Source of the DNA: an uncultured Myxococcales bacterium
GTDB taxonomy: Bacteria; Myxococcota_A; UBA9042; DTJE01
Direction: 5' to 3'
NCBI GenBank assembly: GCA_903936705.1
Contig: CAIZWN010000005.1
Span: 187,883 to 251,882, forward strand
DNA: 64,000 nt
Below, one piece after another: positions 34,689 through 43,333 of the stretch. Both the position numbers and the translations under genes were made by a program. How positions within the stretch are numbered: position 1 is the first letter of the stretch; every line of letters begins with the position of its first letter. The notes beneath the pieces are model-generated. The model had not been told where the DNA came from. It did not search any database and worked only from the letters and a program-made list of their open reading frames with translations.

Positions 34689-35338
34689 TGGAAACGGCAT
34701 TGAAACGAAGCGCGTCGATGCTGGCTATCTCGATCCTGTTGCAGGCCGCCCTGGCGACGTCCGCATGCAAGTCAGTTTCGAAGGATGATGAACAATCCAC
34801 ATCCGTATCCACCGAGTCCGACATACGGGCCGGATTCAACGAGATGCTGGATGTGACCGAAGGGTGCGATCCAGCGCGCTTCCTGGAGGCCCATACCCAG
34901 AAGGCCCGGGGGGCAATGGAGGCCATTGACCGTTTCGTTGACCTTTCCGAGATGGGCCTGGATCAGGCAGCCACCAACCCCGGTGCGAGATGGGCATGCG
35001 AACTGGGTCGGCTGGCCGGTTTCGGCAAGTCAAACGTCCAGGTGGTTCAGGTGGTCATGAATGCCAAGATTGGGACCGCCCGAGTCGTTTTCACCATGCG
35101 GGACCGGGAGTACGGATTTCCCATGATGCGCCAGTTCGGCAAATGGCGTGCGCCGTTCCCTGGATTCATCTTCCTGGCCAGCGAGTTCCGGGACTGGCAG
35201 AAGGCCATCCAGAAGGCCCTGCCCGACCAGGCAAAATGGCCGGATCTAGCTACGCGTCTTGGCAAAGCGATCACTATGCTGGAACCTTTCCAACCAAACT
35301 GGGCCGAGTTCCCTGATATGGCGCCAAAGGTGGACTAG
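34688..35338 (+). CDS. Lipoprotein of unknown function
   Basis: A 216-residue protein with a signal peptide and lipobox (QAALATSACKS, Cys near residue 27). The mature part is mixed alpha/beta, with NARVVFTMRD-like strands (VVMNAKIGTARVVFTMRDRE) and GFPMMRQFGKWRAPF; I do not recognise a family. It starts within the M20 stop codon (TGATG), so the two are translated together. It converges on the Cys-rich lipoprotein gene with only 15 bp between, leaving no room for a conventional terminator. Confidence 0.6.
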   Translation: METALKRSASMLAISILLQAALATSACKSVSKDDEQSTSVSTESDIRAGFNEMLDVTEGCDPARFLEAHTQKARGAMEAIDRFVDLSEMGLDQAATNPGARWACELGRLAGFGKSNVQVVQVVMNAKIGTARVVFTMRDREYGFPMMRQFGKWRAPFPGFIFLASEFRDWQKAIQKALPDQAKWPDLATRLGKAITMLEPFQPNWAEFPDMAPKVD

Positions 35339-35353
35339 AGCGGACCAGAAGGA

Positions 35354-38191
35354 TCAGAGCAAGGTCCCCGTCACGATTGTGAACGGCAGCCCGATCGAGG
35401 CGGAATCATTGCCGGTCTTGCCGTCGGTATCCAGATCGCCGCATTCCGTCCCGGTGCATAGACGCTGATCCATCGCGGTACGAACCTGGTCCCTGGTATA
35501 CGGGTTGAACTGGTTCTCGGGAACAGTGTCGAGATCCATAATGAGTTTCCTGACGTCGATCGCACCGGCCAGAATTCCAGACCCTCCCACCACCTTTCCA
35601 TTGCCATCCAGTGTCACGGTAGCCCGAATCCGGGCCCACTTCAGCACCTCGGGCACCAGCGTACAGACCGACCCGGTGGTGTTGCAGAAGGCGAAATAGA
35701 TCATCGCCTGGTATTCCTTGCCACCGGCCGTCAGCACGTTGCCCACGATCGTGGCGTTTGCCATGGCGTAGCGAGGCTGGCACGGGGTAAGCATTTCAGC
35801 CGGGAACGGAGAATAGTTGCATCCCGCGGTCGCTGGGTTGCAGGTAGTGGGGGCAGCCAATTGCCCGAACAGCACGTTCAACTTGTAGGGACCCGCGCCC
35901 GGCCCTGGAGACTCGTGCTCCATCAGCAACGATAGCCTGCCGTCCACGACCACATGATTCAGGTCAAGCGCAAACTGCTCGTCCAGGAAAATCCCCATCT
36001 TCCCGAAGAAGTTATCGATGCCACCGCTGCAACCTGGAGAAGGCGAGCACGTATTGACGTTTTCATCGACGTCCAAACCGAACCCGGCAGTGCCATTTCG
36101 GGTCATGACAAGGGTACCTGCCTTCGAGAACGGGTTGGCGAACACATCGGCAACCCCGGCGCAAACACCGTTCGAGCATCGGTCGTTAATGGTGCAGCCA
36201 AGACCGTCGTTGCACTCGTAGGTGTTGTATTCGTACTTGCAACCCTTCGCGATATCGCAGTAATCGTTCGTGCAGAAGTTTTTGTCATCGCAATCCACCG
36301 GAGTCGTGACGCACGACCCTTCCGCGCAATGATCGCCCGAGGTACATGCACTGCGATCATCACAGGGGGCGTCGTTCGGCGGGAACACGCAACCAACCGT
36401 TGGATCGCATACATCGTCGGTACAAACTTCGTTGTCGAAGCAGGTTACCGCCCACCCGCCCTGGCATATGCCTTCAAGGCATCTTTCGCCCGTGGTGCAT
36501 TCGTCGCCGTCGTTGCAAAAGCCGGTCTGGGTTTCATGGACGCAGACGCCGTTGACACAGGAATCCAAGGTGCAGGGTTTGTCATCCACGCAATTCATCG
36601 GGGTTCCCGCGCAAACGGAATCAGAGCATTGATCGTTCAACGTGCACGGGTCATCATCGTCACATAGAGCCGAATTAGCCGTGTAATAGCAGCCGTTGAG
36701 CGGATCACAAAAATCGTCGGTACAAAGCTTGCCGTCATCGCAGGACCGAGGGGTCGAGGAACAGCCGACGAACGGGACGCATGTATCATCAGTGCACGCA
36801 TCATTATCGTCGCACCCCAGGTACGCGGTCGGCATGCACTTCGCGGCGATGCATCGATCGCCGATGGAACACAGGTCGCCGTCGTCGCACAAGATGCCGT
36901 TCTGGACGGCAAGGCTGAGGCATGTCCCTCGCACGCACGAGTCGCTGGTGCAAGGGTTGTGGTCGTCGCAGTCCTTTGCCGAACCCTTGCACACCCCGGC
37001 GGCGCACCTGTCGCTGGAAGTGCACGGGTCACCGTCGTCGCAACCTCGTTCATGCTGGGTGAAAATGCATCCCACAGAGGCTTCACAGGAATCATCCGTG
37101 CACTGGTTATTGTCGTTGCAGATGCGATTCACGCCGGTATGACAAACCAGATTCTCATCGCACATGTCATTCGAAGTACAAAGGTTCCCATCCTCGCAAA
37201 CCGCACCTGGATCAGGATCCTGCCGGCAGATCCCGGCACCAGGCCCCTGCTGAACGCACACGCCCTTCTTGCAAATCGTGCCATCCGAACAGTCCCTGTT
37301 CTTTCCGACGCAATTGCCGTCGGAACAGGCATCATCGATCGTGCACCAATTGCCGTCTTCGCAAAGCTGGGTGTTGAACGTCCGCGTGCACGAACCGGTT
37401 GCCGGGTTGCAGGCGTCGTCAGTGCAGATGTTGTTGTCGGGCGTACATGTCTTCGGCGTCCCGACACATTCGCCATCGACGCAGGTGTCCTGCAGGGTAC
37501 ATCTGTCGCCGTCGTCGCAAGAACCGCTGACCACGTGCGGGTGGGTGCAGGATCCATCAACGCAGTAGTCATAGGTGCATGAGTTGCCGTCATCGCAGGG
37601 TTTCAGGACCAGCGCGCAGGTCGCCAGCGCCGTACACTGCCCACCGGGACTGCACGGGGTAGGGTCGTCGCAAGGAAGACCGACCTCGGCGACGAAGGCC
37701 TCGGTATCCGTATCTGGCTGACAAGTCCTGCACGGGTTCGTCGGGTCCACTGCGTCCTTCTCGATACAGGCACCTTCAATCAGGCACCAGTCGGCCTTCA
37801 GGACCTGGATGCAGCTCGCAGTATCGTCACGCGCAACCTCCGTGCACTCGAGGTCGTCATCGGGGCATGGAACGCACTCGGGCCCCTCGCAGGCATCGCC
37901 AGGTTCGGGGGACAAGTCCTTGCCTGAAATCTCAGGTGGCGCATCCAGGTCAAATCCGCCCCCTTGATCGTCCGTCAAGTTGGCATCTGGTCCAGGATCC
38001 GCGTCGGAACGCGCATCAACCATGTCCGCTGAAACCAGGTCCGACACATCGGCCTGAACCTGTTCTGCGCCTGGGTCTCCCTGGTCAGCGGTATCACGCC
38101 CGGTGTCGGTTCCGGACTGCCCGCCACCGCCACAGGAAGCCAGGGACACCAGCGCAAGCCACAGGATCCAGCCGCTTCGATCAGCCTTCAT
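35354..38191 (-). CDS. Large lipoprotein with about twenty Cys-rich CDDGxxCTxxxC repeats
   Basis: About 945 residues. Signal peptide and lipobox (LALVSLASCGGG) are followed by an Asp/Gly-rich linker (to about residue 95), then roughly twenty tandem units of the form C-D-D-G-x-x-C-T-x-x-D-x-C-x(n)-C-x-x-T (about 100-680). A C-terminal ~250-residue beta domain ends with Asp-rich LDTDGKTGND. The repeats resemble EGF/dickkopf-like units seen in surface proteins of Myxococcota-type bacteria and are expected to be rigid and disulfide-bonded. ATG 38191 is chosen over 38227 for the signal peptide. Adhesion or structural shell functions are possible; nothing proves them. Confidence 0.75.
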   Translation of the reverse strand: MKADRSGWILWLALVSLASCGGGGQSGTDTGRDTADQGDPGAEQVQADVSDLVSADMVDARSDADPGPDANLTDDQGGGFDLDAPPEISGKDLSPEPGDACEGPECVPCPDDDLECTEVARDDTASCIQVLKADWCLIEGACIEKDAVDPTNPCRTCQPDTDTEAFVAEVGLPCDDPTPCSPGGQCTALATCALVLKPCDDGNSCTYDYCVDGSCTHPHVVSGSCDDGDRCTLQDTCVDGECVGTPKTCTPDNNICTDDACNPATGSCTRTFNTQLCEDGNWCTIDDACSDGNCVGKNRDCSDGTICKKGVCVQQGPGAGICRQDPDPGAVCEDGNLCTSNDMCDENLVCHTGVNRICNDNNQCTDDSCEASVGCIFTQHERGCDDGDPCTSSDRCAAGVCKGSAKDCDDHNPCTSDSCVRGTCLSLAVQNGILCDDGDLCSIGDRCIAAKCMPTAYLGCDDNDACTDDTCVPFVGCSSTPRSCDDGKLCTDDFCDPLNGCYYTANSALCDDDDPCTLNDQCSDSVCAGTPMNCVDDKPCTLDSCVNGVCVHETQTGFCNDGDECTTGERCLEGICQGGWAVTCFDNEVCTDDVCDPTVGCVFPPNDAPCDDRSACTSGDHCAEGSCVTTPVDCDDKNFCTNDYCDIAKGCKYEYNTYECNDGLGCTINDRCSNGVCAGVADVFANPFSKAGTLVMTRNGTAGFGLDVDENVNTCSPSPGCSGGIDNFFGKMGIFLDEQFALDLNHVVVDGRLSLLMEHESPGPGAGPYKLNVLFGQLAAPTTCNPATAGCNYSPFPAEMLTPCQPRYAMANATIVGNVLTAGGKEYQAMIYFAFCNTTGSVCTLVPEVLKWARIRATVTLDGNGKVVGGSGILAGAIDVRKLIMDLDTVPENQFNPYTRDQVRTAMDQRLCTGTECGDLDTDGKTGNDSASIGLPFTIVTGTLL

Positions 38192-38249
38192 AAGCCGCCC
38201 CGATGCAGGTTCGCGGGTATTGTACACGGAACCAAGCGATATCGCCCCG

Positions 38250-39653
38250 TCACTCCTTTGTGGCCGCCCGATCGATTACATCCGACGATGGCGTCGCCTT
38301 CAACGCATCGGCGCGCAGCCATCGGACCGCAAAGCCCCGCACGTTCGACGCACCGTCGGAACTCTCGACGATGCGAACGACCTCTCCAGTCGTTCTGGCG
38401 ACGCTGGTATCGCCTGTCTGGTGCAACAAAATGATCTCCAGCCTACAGCCCATGGATGGCAGAACACGGCTGGCCAGAAAAGCCCCGCCAACACCGACGT
38501 CGGTCGTCGTGGCCCGGTGTTCGACCCCGTCCACCCGGAAGGCGACCTGCAGCATGCGAGCAGCCCGTGGATTCCGGCGGCGATCTGCAGGTCTCTTGGG
38601 TGCAGGAGGTGGTTCGGGCACAACAGGGGCAGGGCGAGGGGCATACCGCGTCGTACGGGTTCGGCGCGCTGGTTCGGTCGCCAGTCGCCTGGATTCGTCC
38701 GAGATGTGGTCTTCGACGGCCATCGTCAAGAGATTCCTGAACTCGGTCGCAGTCGCGCATCTGTCTTCGGGATTCGGCGAAAGGCTGCGCTCCATGAACA
38801 TCTCGACTTCGGGGGGGACAACCACCGCCGGATTCGCCCCGTAAAGAGTAGGCGCCTTCTCGGTTGATTTCTTGACAGCCAAGGCAAGGGAACTGGGCTC
38901 GTCGAACGGAGGAAATCCTGTCAGCAGTTCGAACAGAACCGTGGCAAGAGAATACAGGTCAGATCTTGCATCCAGCACCTTGCCGGACATCTGTTCTGGG
39001 CTCATGTAGCGCGGAGTACCAACCACCATCCCGCTGGGATTGGCCTTCAAATCCGACTCGTCTCCAAGCTGTGCAATGCCGAAGTCCAGAACCTTGCCAA
39101 ACTCCTTTGAAGTGGCACTCTCGACAATGAAGATGTTCTCGGGTTTCAGGTCGCGGTGCAAAACGCCGCTGGCATGCGCTTCGGCAAGGCTTTCGAGAAC
39201 CTGATCAATGATGTTTACAGCCCGCCCCAAGGCCATCGGCCCTGGTTCGTCGGACATCACCTGGAACAGGGAACGCCCGCGCAGCAGTTCCATCGCGATG
39301 AACAGCATCCCTTCGGGGGTGCGACCAACGTCGTACACGGAAACCGTATGCGGGCTGGTCAGGCGGCTTATGGCGCGAACCTCACGCACGAAACGATCTG
39401 TCGCCTGCTCGTGGGAGATCAGTTCCGAACGCAGAACCTTCAGCGCCACATCGCGGCCCATTGAAGTCTGTTCTGCGACGTAGACGGCTGACGTGCCTCC
39501 GATCCCAAGGAGGCCCTTGATGGCGAAACGTCCATCCACCACCACGCCATCACCAAGCATGGTCGCGGTTGGGCCCAACGGCTGTTTCCTGCCCCCACGC
39601 AGGCGGCCCCATAAGTTTGCAAGCCGTTCACCCACGAGCACGCCCACAATCAT
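38250..39653 (-). CDS. Serine/threonine protein kinase with C-terminal PilZ domain
   Basis: A 467-residue protein. The kinase domain has the Gly-rich loop LLGIGGTSAVYVAEQ (about 48-62), VALK (Lys72), HRDLKPEN (about 176), DFG (about 197), GTPRYMSPEQ and SDLYSLATVLFELL: all catalytic elements are present. A Pro/Arg-rich linker (about 330-360) leads to a PilZ domain (about 362-455) with RRNPR and TTDVGVGGAFLAS; the usual Ser of the DxSxxG motif is Gly. It may couple c-di-GMP to phosphorylation, but the altered motif could weaken ligand binding. The start has a weak ribosome site; a later Met32 (39560) is an alternative. It lies 58 bp before the Cys-rich lipoprotein on the same strand. Confidence 0.85.
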   Translation of the reverse strand: MIVGVLVGERLANLWGRLRGGRKQPLGPTATMLGDGVVVDGRFAIKGLLGIGGTSAVYVAEQTSMGRDVALKVLRSELISHEQATDRFVREVRAISRLTSPHTVSVYDVGRTPEGMLFIAMELLRGRSLFQVMSDEPGPMALGRAVNIIDQVLESLAEAHASGVLHRDLKPENIFIVESATSKEFGKVLDFGIAQLGDESDLKANPSGMVVGTPRYMSPEQMSGKVLDARSDLYSLATVLFELLTGFPPFDEPSSLALAVKKSTEKAPTLYGANPAVVVPPEVEMFMERSLSPNPEDRCATATEFRNLLTMAVEDHISDESRRLATEPARRTRTTRYAPRPAPVVPEPPPAPKRPADRRRNPRAARMLQVAFRVDGVEHRATTTDVGVGGAFLASRVLPSMGCRLEIILLHQTGDTSVARTTGEVVRIVESSDGASNVRGFAVRWLRADALKATPSSDVIDRAATKE

Positions 39654-39717
39654 CCCAGGTCAGCATTGTGCGATCATGCGGTCCGGATCGTCAAGAATAC
39701 CAGCTGAACGTCTTGCC

Positions 39718-41754
39718 TCACGGGGCAGGAAGGTATTCAGGTTGTTCTGCGCCCTGAGTCAATCGAACACCATAATTTGCTCGAACCCCTTCATGAACCT
39801 GGGTCGTCAGCGCCTGGTCCGGCCAGCGAACCTCGATTCTGTCGATGTCGCAATTTGCAGCCAGACCGAAGTTCAGCGCCAGATCATGCTGAATGCCGAA
39901 GTGCCCGTAGCCACCGCCGACCTCCTGAGTCTGGGTGACCCCGCCGGCTGTCACTCGCACCCTGGCCCCTATCGCGGAACGGTTGGTTCCGGGCCCGCCC
40001 GCCAGATGGACCCGCAACCAGTTGGCATCCTGGCCCACCTGGTTGCGAAACAGATGAACCTCGGAGGTCTTGTAGCAGGACGGATCCCCGCTGCACCGTG
40101 CCAGGCCATGCCCCAGAGCCACGTCCACGTCACCGTCACCATCGAAGTCCGCGATTGCCACTCCGTGCGCCCGCGGGTGGTCTATCCCATCGGCGACGGA
40201 CACCTCCTCGAACGTCCCGTCGAGCTTCTGGTGAAAAAGCGCCGCACGCGTTCCCGGATAGTCGGATGACGCAATAAGTATGTCCTGCCGCCCGTCCGAA
40301 TCGAAATCAAGGAAGGTCCCGGTCATGTCGCCGGCATTCCAGTCAATCCGGCCGAAATCACGAACCAGGCCGATGGCTTCGTTCCCGGGTCGGTCGAATC
40401 TAGGTTCATTTTCTCCCCTGTTCATCAACAACTCGGACGGGTCGGACGTGGAACCAACGTCCCAATGAACGATCGTGAACGTCATCAGGTCCATGTTGCC
40501 ATCGTTGTTCACGTCTCCGCACGCCGTCGAAAAATGGTTGCCGCCCAGCCGGTAGTCTCTGCGGTCGTTCACGTGATCCCAACGCAGGTTCTGGACCGAG
40601 TCGCACACGAAGTAGTCGGGAGGCGCAGGAACGCCAACGCATCCGTCGGCGGTAGGCTGCAGCATGCAGTAGCACCTGGCATTCAGGTTGGTGGTCCAGT
40701 CCTTGCGATCGTCGGCGGCAAAGCCCGATTCGAATGAACGATCAACATAGCTGCCTCCCGGGCCTCCCATCCACAATGCCGAAAAGTACCTACCGTACAC
40801 GGAAGACATCAACTCGGGCCAGCCGTCGCCGTTCAGATCGCACGCGGTGACCCCCCAGGTATTCCGATGAACCTTGCCGTCCCAGATGTCGTGAAGAAGA
40901 ATCCAAGAAAGCGTCATCAGGCCAGCCGGTTCTGTAACGTCCGAAAAACCTCCAGCCCCGTCGCCCCTGAAGAGGCGGTCCGGATCCGGCTCGGCAATTC
41001 CCAGCGCCGTCCCCACCCACACATCGAGGTTTCCGTCGCGATCCGTGTCCACCAGAGAAGCCGCGAACGCTGGAATCCTGTCCTTCGTGTTCCCCTGGAT
41101 GGCACTTTCCGGCCCCAGTTGGAAGGTCCCGTCGCCACTGTTCAGCATGACTTCGGTCCTGTCTCCCGTGTCCGCCGCCGACGGATCCGGGTTCACGTTC
41201 ACCAACGTCAGCGCATCCAGGTTTCCGTCGTTGTTGATGTCGCCCCACACCACCGTATGTACCAGGCGGCCCTCTTTCTGGTCACGTGTCGCAAGAAAAC
41301 CGGACTGGCGCGTGGCGTCGGTAAAGGAGAATCCCCCGTCGTTGTGCAGCAGCCAGGTGTTGCGAACGGTGTTTACCAGGAGGTCGTCACGACGGTTGTC
41401 GTAACCGCGAACCGACAGGTCCGGACGACCGTCCGCATCGTAGTCAACCGCCCCAAGGCGGACACCGGCCACGCCCAGTGCCTTCAGACCGGACTGCTGG
41501 GTCACGTCCACGAACGCCTTCCGTCCCGGCACCCACGGCTGTGGCGTACGACAAATTCTGGGCGGAAGTTCCATCCCTGGGTCCAGCGGCGACAGGTCTG
41601 AAATCGCCTCGAAGACATCGACGGCATCGCCATCGGATGAGTCGCCACCGGAGGCACCTCGATCAAAAGCATCGCGATCGGATGCGTCACCACCGTTGGC
41701 GCAGGAGGACAAAAGGCCGATCAAGACGAACAACACTGGCGGAAACTGACGCAC
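39718..41754 (-). CDS. CRTAC1/UnbV-type lipoprotein with FG-GAP (VCBS) repeats
   Basis: A 678-residue lipoprotein (lipobox LIGLLSSCANG). After an Asp/Ser-rich linker it has a run of integrin-like repeats, each with the calcium-binding type DxDxDGxxD (DYDADGRPD, DINNDGNLD, DTDRDGNLD, DLNGDGWPE, DVNNDGNMD, DFDSDGRQD, DFDGDGDVD). It ends in an ASPIC/UnbV domain (SAIGARVRVTAGGVTQTQEV and IDRIEVRWPDQ). A beta-propeller surface protein, probably for binding partners or polysaccharide. GTG start at 41754 with AGGA upstream. It lies just downstream of the MBOAT operon terminator and is transcribed in the same direction as the kinase gene. Confidence 0.85.
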   Translation of the reverse strand: MRQFPPVLFVLIGLLSSCANGGDASDRDAFDRGASGGDSSDGDAVDVFEAISDLSPLDPGMELPPRICRTPQPWVPGRKAFVDVTQQSGLKALGVAGVRLGAVDYDADGRPDLSVRGYDNRRDDLLVNTVRNTWLLHNDGGFSFTDATRQSGFLATRDQKEGRLVHTVVWGDINNDGNLDALTLVNVNPDPSAADTGDRTEVMLNSGDGTFQLGPESAIQGNTKDRIPAFAASLVDTDRDGNLDVWVGTALGIAEPDPDRLFRGDGAGGFSDVTEPAGLMTLSWILLHDIWDGKVHRNTWGVTACDLNGDGWPELMSSVYGRYFSALWMGGPGGSYVDRSFESGFAADDRKDWTTNLNARCYCMLQPTADGCVGVPAPPDYFVCDSVQNLRWDHVNDRRDYRLGGNHFSTACGDVNNDGNMDLMTFTIVHWDVGSTSDPSELLMNRGENEPRFDRPGNEAIGLVRDFGRIDWNAGDMTGTFLDFDSDGRQDILIASSDYPGTRAALFHQKLDGTFEEVSVADGIDHPRAHGVAIADFDGDGDVDVALGHGLARCSGDPSCYKTSEVHLFRNQVGQDANWLRVHLAGGPGTNRSAIGARVRVTAGGVTQTQEVGGGYGHFGIQHDLALNFGLAANCDIDRIEVRWPDQALTTQVHEGVRANYGVRLTQGAEQPEYLPAP

Positions 41755-41837
41755 GAATAATTCCTGAAAAAGCCGCCTAGGCAGTCTGAAGGGGGGCTGC
41801 CCTATGTGTCAACGATGGTTCGGCCTGGATGTGGCCC

Positions 41838-41859
41838 AAAAATGGTCAAAAACGACCAT
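41838..41859 (-). terminator. Rho-independent terminator overlapping the MBOAT stop codon
   Basis: On the minus strand ATGGTC (41854-41859) pairs with GACCAT (41842-41847) across a six-base T-rich loop, followed by TTTT(T)GGG. The MBOAT stop TGA (41846-41848) lies inside the stem. Confidence 0.65.
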
Positions 41860-43333
41860 ATATGGGGGTCGATGCGCCAACCGGCGTGAACAGCATGAGG
41901 TAGACGAAGGCCGCACCGTAGACCAACCCCCTGACCGGACCTGGCAGCGACAGGAAACGGGCCTTCAGTGCAGGTCCAGGCCCTACCTCCAGCAAATGAT
42001 AGGCAAGAACGAACAGCGAAATTGCCCCAAGGTGAAAGGCGAATGCCTCGGGATGCGGCGTCCCGCCTCCAAGACCCAGAAGGCCCACGGCAAAATCGGC
42101 AGCGGCCGACAGGTCAGGCGCCCGAAACGGTATCAGGGTCAGCAGGAAGAAGAGCTGCGTGACGACCCAGGACACCAGCAGATACGGACGCGCCTTGCGC
42201 CATGCGACGTAACGGCGATCCCCCCGGCAACGCCCCTTGTACCACCCGTCGTAAGCATTGTGGATCGCCAGTGCCACCCCGTGCGCCAGCCCCCACAGCA
42301 CGAACGTCCAGGTCGCCCCGTGCCACAGACCAGACACGAGGAATACGACCAGAAACCCGGCTCCAGCACGGCCCCGGAACCACGATCGACCTGTCGTAAG
42401 CGGCGCAAACAGGTAGTCGAACAACCAGGTATTCAGGCTGATGTGCCACCGACGCCAGAATTCAGCCAGGTTCTTCGAAAGGAACGGGTGGCGGAAGTTC
42501 TCGGGAAGTTCCAGCCCGAACAGCCTGCCCGTCCCGATTGCCATCAGCGAATACCCGGCAAAATCGCAGAAAAGCTGTGTCGCATATCCCGCCAGGGTCA
42601 GCCACAGCGCCCCGGCCGAGAACCCTGCAGGCCTGGCGAACACCGGGTCCACTATCCAGCTTGCAAGCCAGTCGGCAGCATATGCCTTCATGGCAAATCC
42701 CAGCATGAAGGCCCCGGCCCCCGCTGCGACCATGTCCGGGGTCAGACGCCGAGGCGTCCCGTACTGCGGCAACATCCGACCCACCCGCACGATCGGGCCT
42801 GCGATCAACTGCGGGAAGAACCCCACGAAAACCGCGTAGGCAAGCGGGTCACGCGACGCCGGCACCCGCTGCCAGTACACATCCAGGAGGTATCCCACCT
42901 GGATCAACGTGGTGTACGAAATCCCCAGCGGCAGGACAAGTTGCAGCACCGGCAGCATGTCCGGCATGCCGGACGCCGTCAGCAACGAGTTCAGGGTACC
43001 CGCAAAGAACCCGGCATACTTGAACACCCCCAGCAGTCCAAGCTGGGCAGCAACGGCCAACGTGACGACAGCCAGCCGCCAACGCCCAACCACGGTTGCC
43101 CGGGCTGCGGATCGGCCTTCGGTCGACAGCGCCGCTAGAACAACCCCAGCTGTAAAAGACACAGCTATCGCACCCGCCAGAATCCCCATCAGCGACAGGT
43201 CCCAGCTCGCGTAGAACACGGCACTGGCCAGCAACAGCACCGCGTTTTGCCAGGTCGCGCGACGCGGCCCAAGCCAGTACAGCAGCAGCACGGCCGGCAG
43301 GAAATAGAAGAACTCGACGGCGGACGGGCTCAT
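41846..43333 (-). CDS. MBOAT-family O-acyltransferase (AlgI/DltB-like)
   Basis: A 495-residue polytopic membrane protein, about eleven hydrophobic segments. Typical MBOAT landmarks: FKYAGFF near the N-terminal third, GISYTTLIQVGYLLDVY, FVGFFPQLIAGPIVR, EFWRRWHISLNTWLFDYLF, and the catalytic histidine in SGLWHGATWTFVLWG. It passes an acyl group across the membrane to an extracytoplasmic glycan or teichoic-type polymer, usually in concert with an SGNH-like partner. That partner is the next gene, overlapping its start by four bases (ATGA at 43330-43333). A terminator overlaps its stop. Likely acetylates the cell-surface polysaccharide. Confidence 0.9.
   Translation of the reverse strand: MSPSAVEFFYFLPAVLLLYWLGPRRATWQNAVLLLASAVFYASWDLSLMGILAGAIAVSFTAGVVLAALSTEGRSAARATVVGRWRLAVVTLAVAAQLGLLGVFKYAGFFAGTLNSLLTASGMPDMLPVLQLVLPLGISYTTLIQVGYLLDVYWQRVPASRDPLAYAVFVGFFPQLIAGPIVRVGRMLPQYGTPRRLTPDMVAAGAGAFMLGFAMKAYAADWLASWIVDPVFARPAGFSAGALWLTLAGYATQLFCDFAGYSLMAIGTGRLFGLELPENFRHPFLSKNLAEFWRRWHISLNTWLFDYLFAPLTTGRSWFRGRAGAGFLVVFLVSGLWHGATWTFVLWGLAHGVALAIHNAYDGWYKGRCRGDRRYVAWRKARPYLLVSWVVTQLFFLLTLIPFRAPDLSAAADFAVGLLGLGGGTPHPEAFAFHLGAISLFVLAYHLLEVGPGPALKARFLSLPGPVRGLVYGAAFVYLMLFTPVGASTPIYGRF

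Noticed and set aside
36000-37600. Plus-strand open frames through the Cys-rich repeat gene
   Set aside because: They are long because the repetitive composition removes stops on the opposite strand; the minus-strand frame has a signal peptide, lipobox and regular Cys repeats.
35354-38191. Haem-binding interpretation of the many Cys residues
   Set aside because: The Cys are arranged as CDDGxxCTxxxC without CxxCH; these are disulfide-type repeats, not haem sites.
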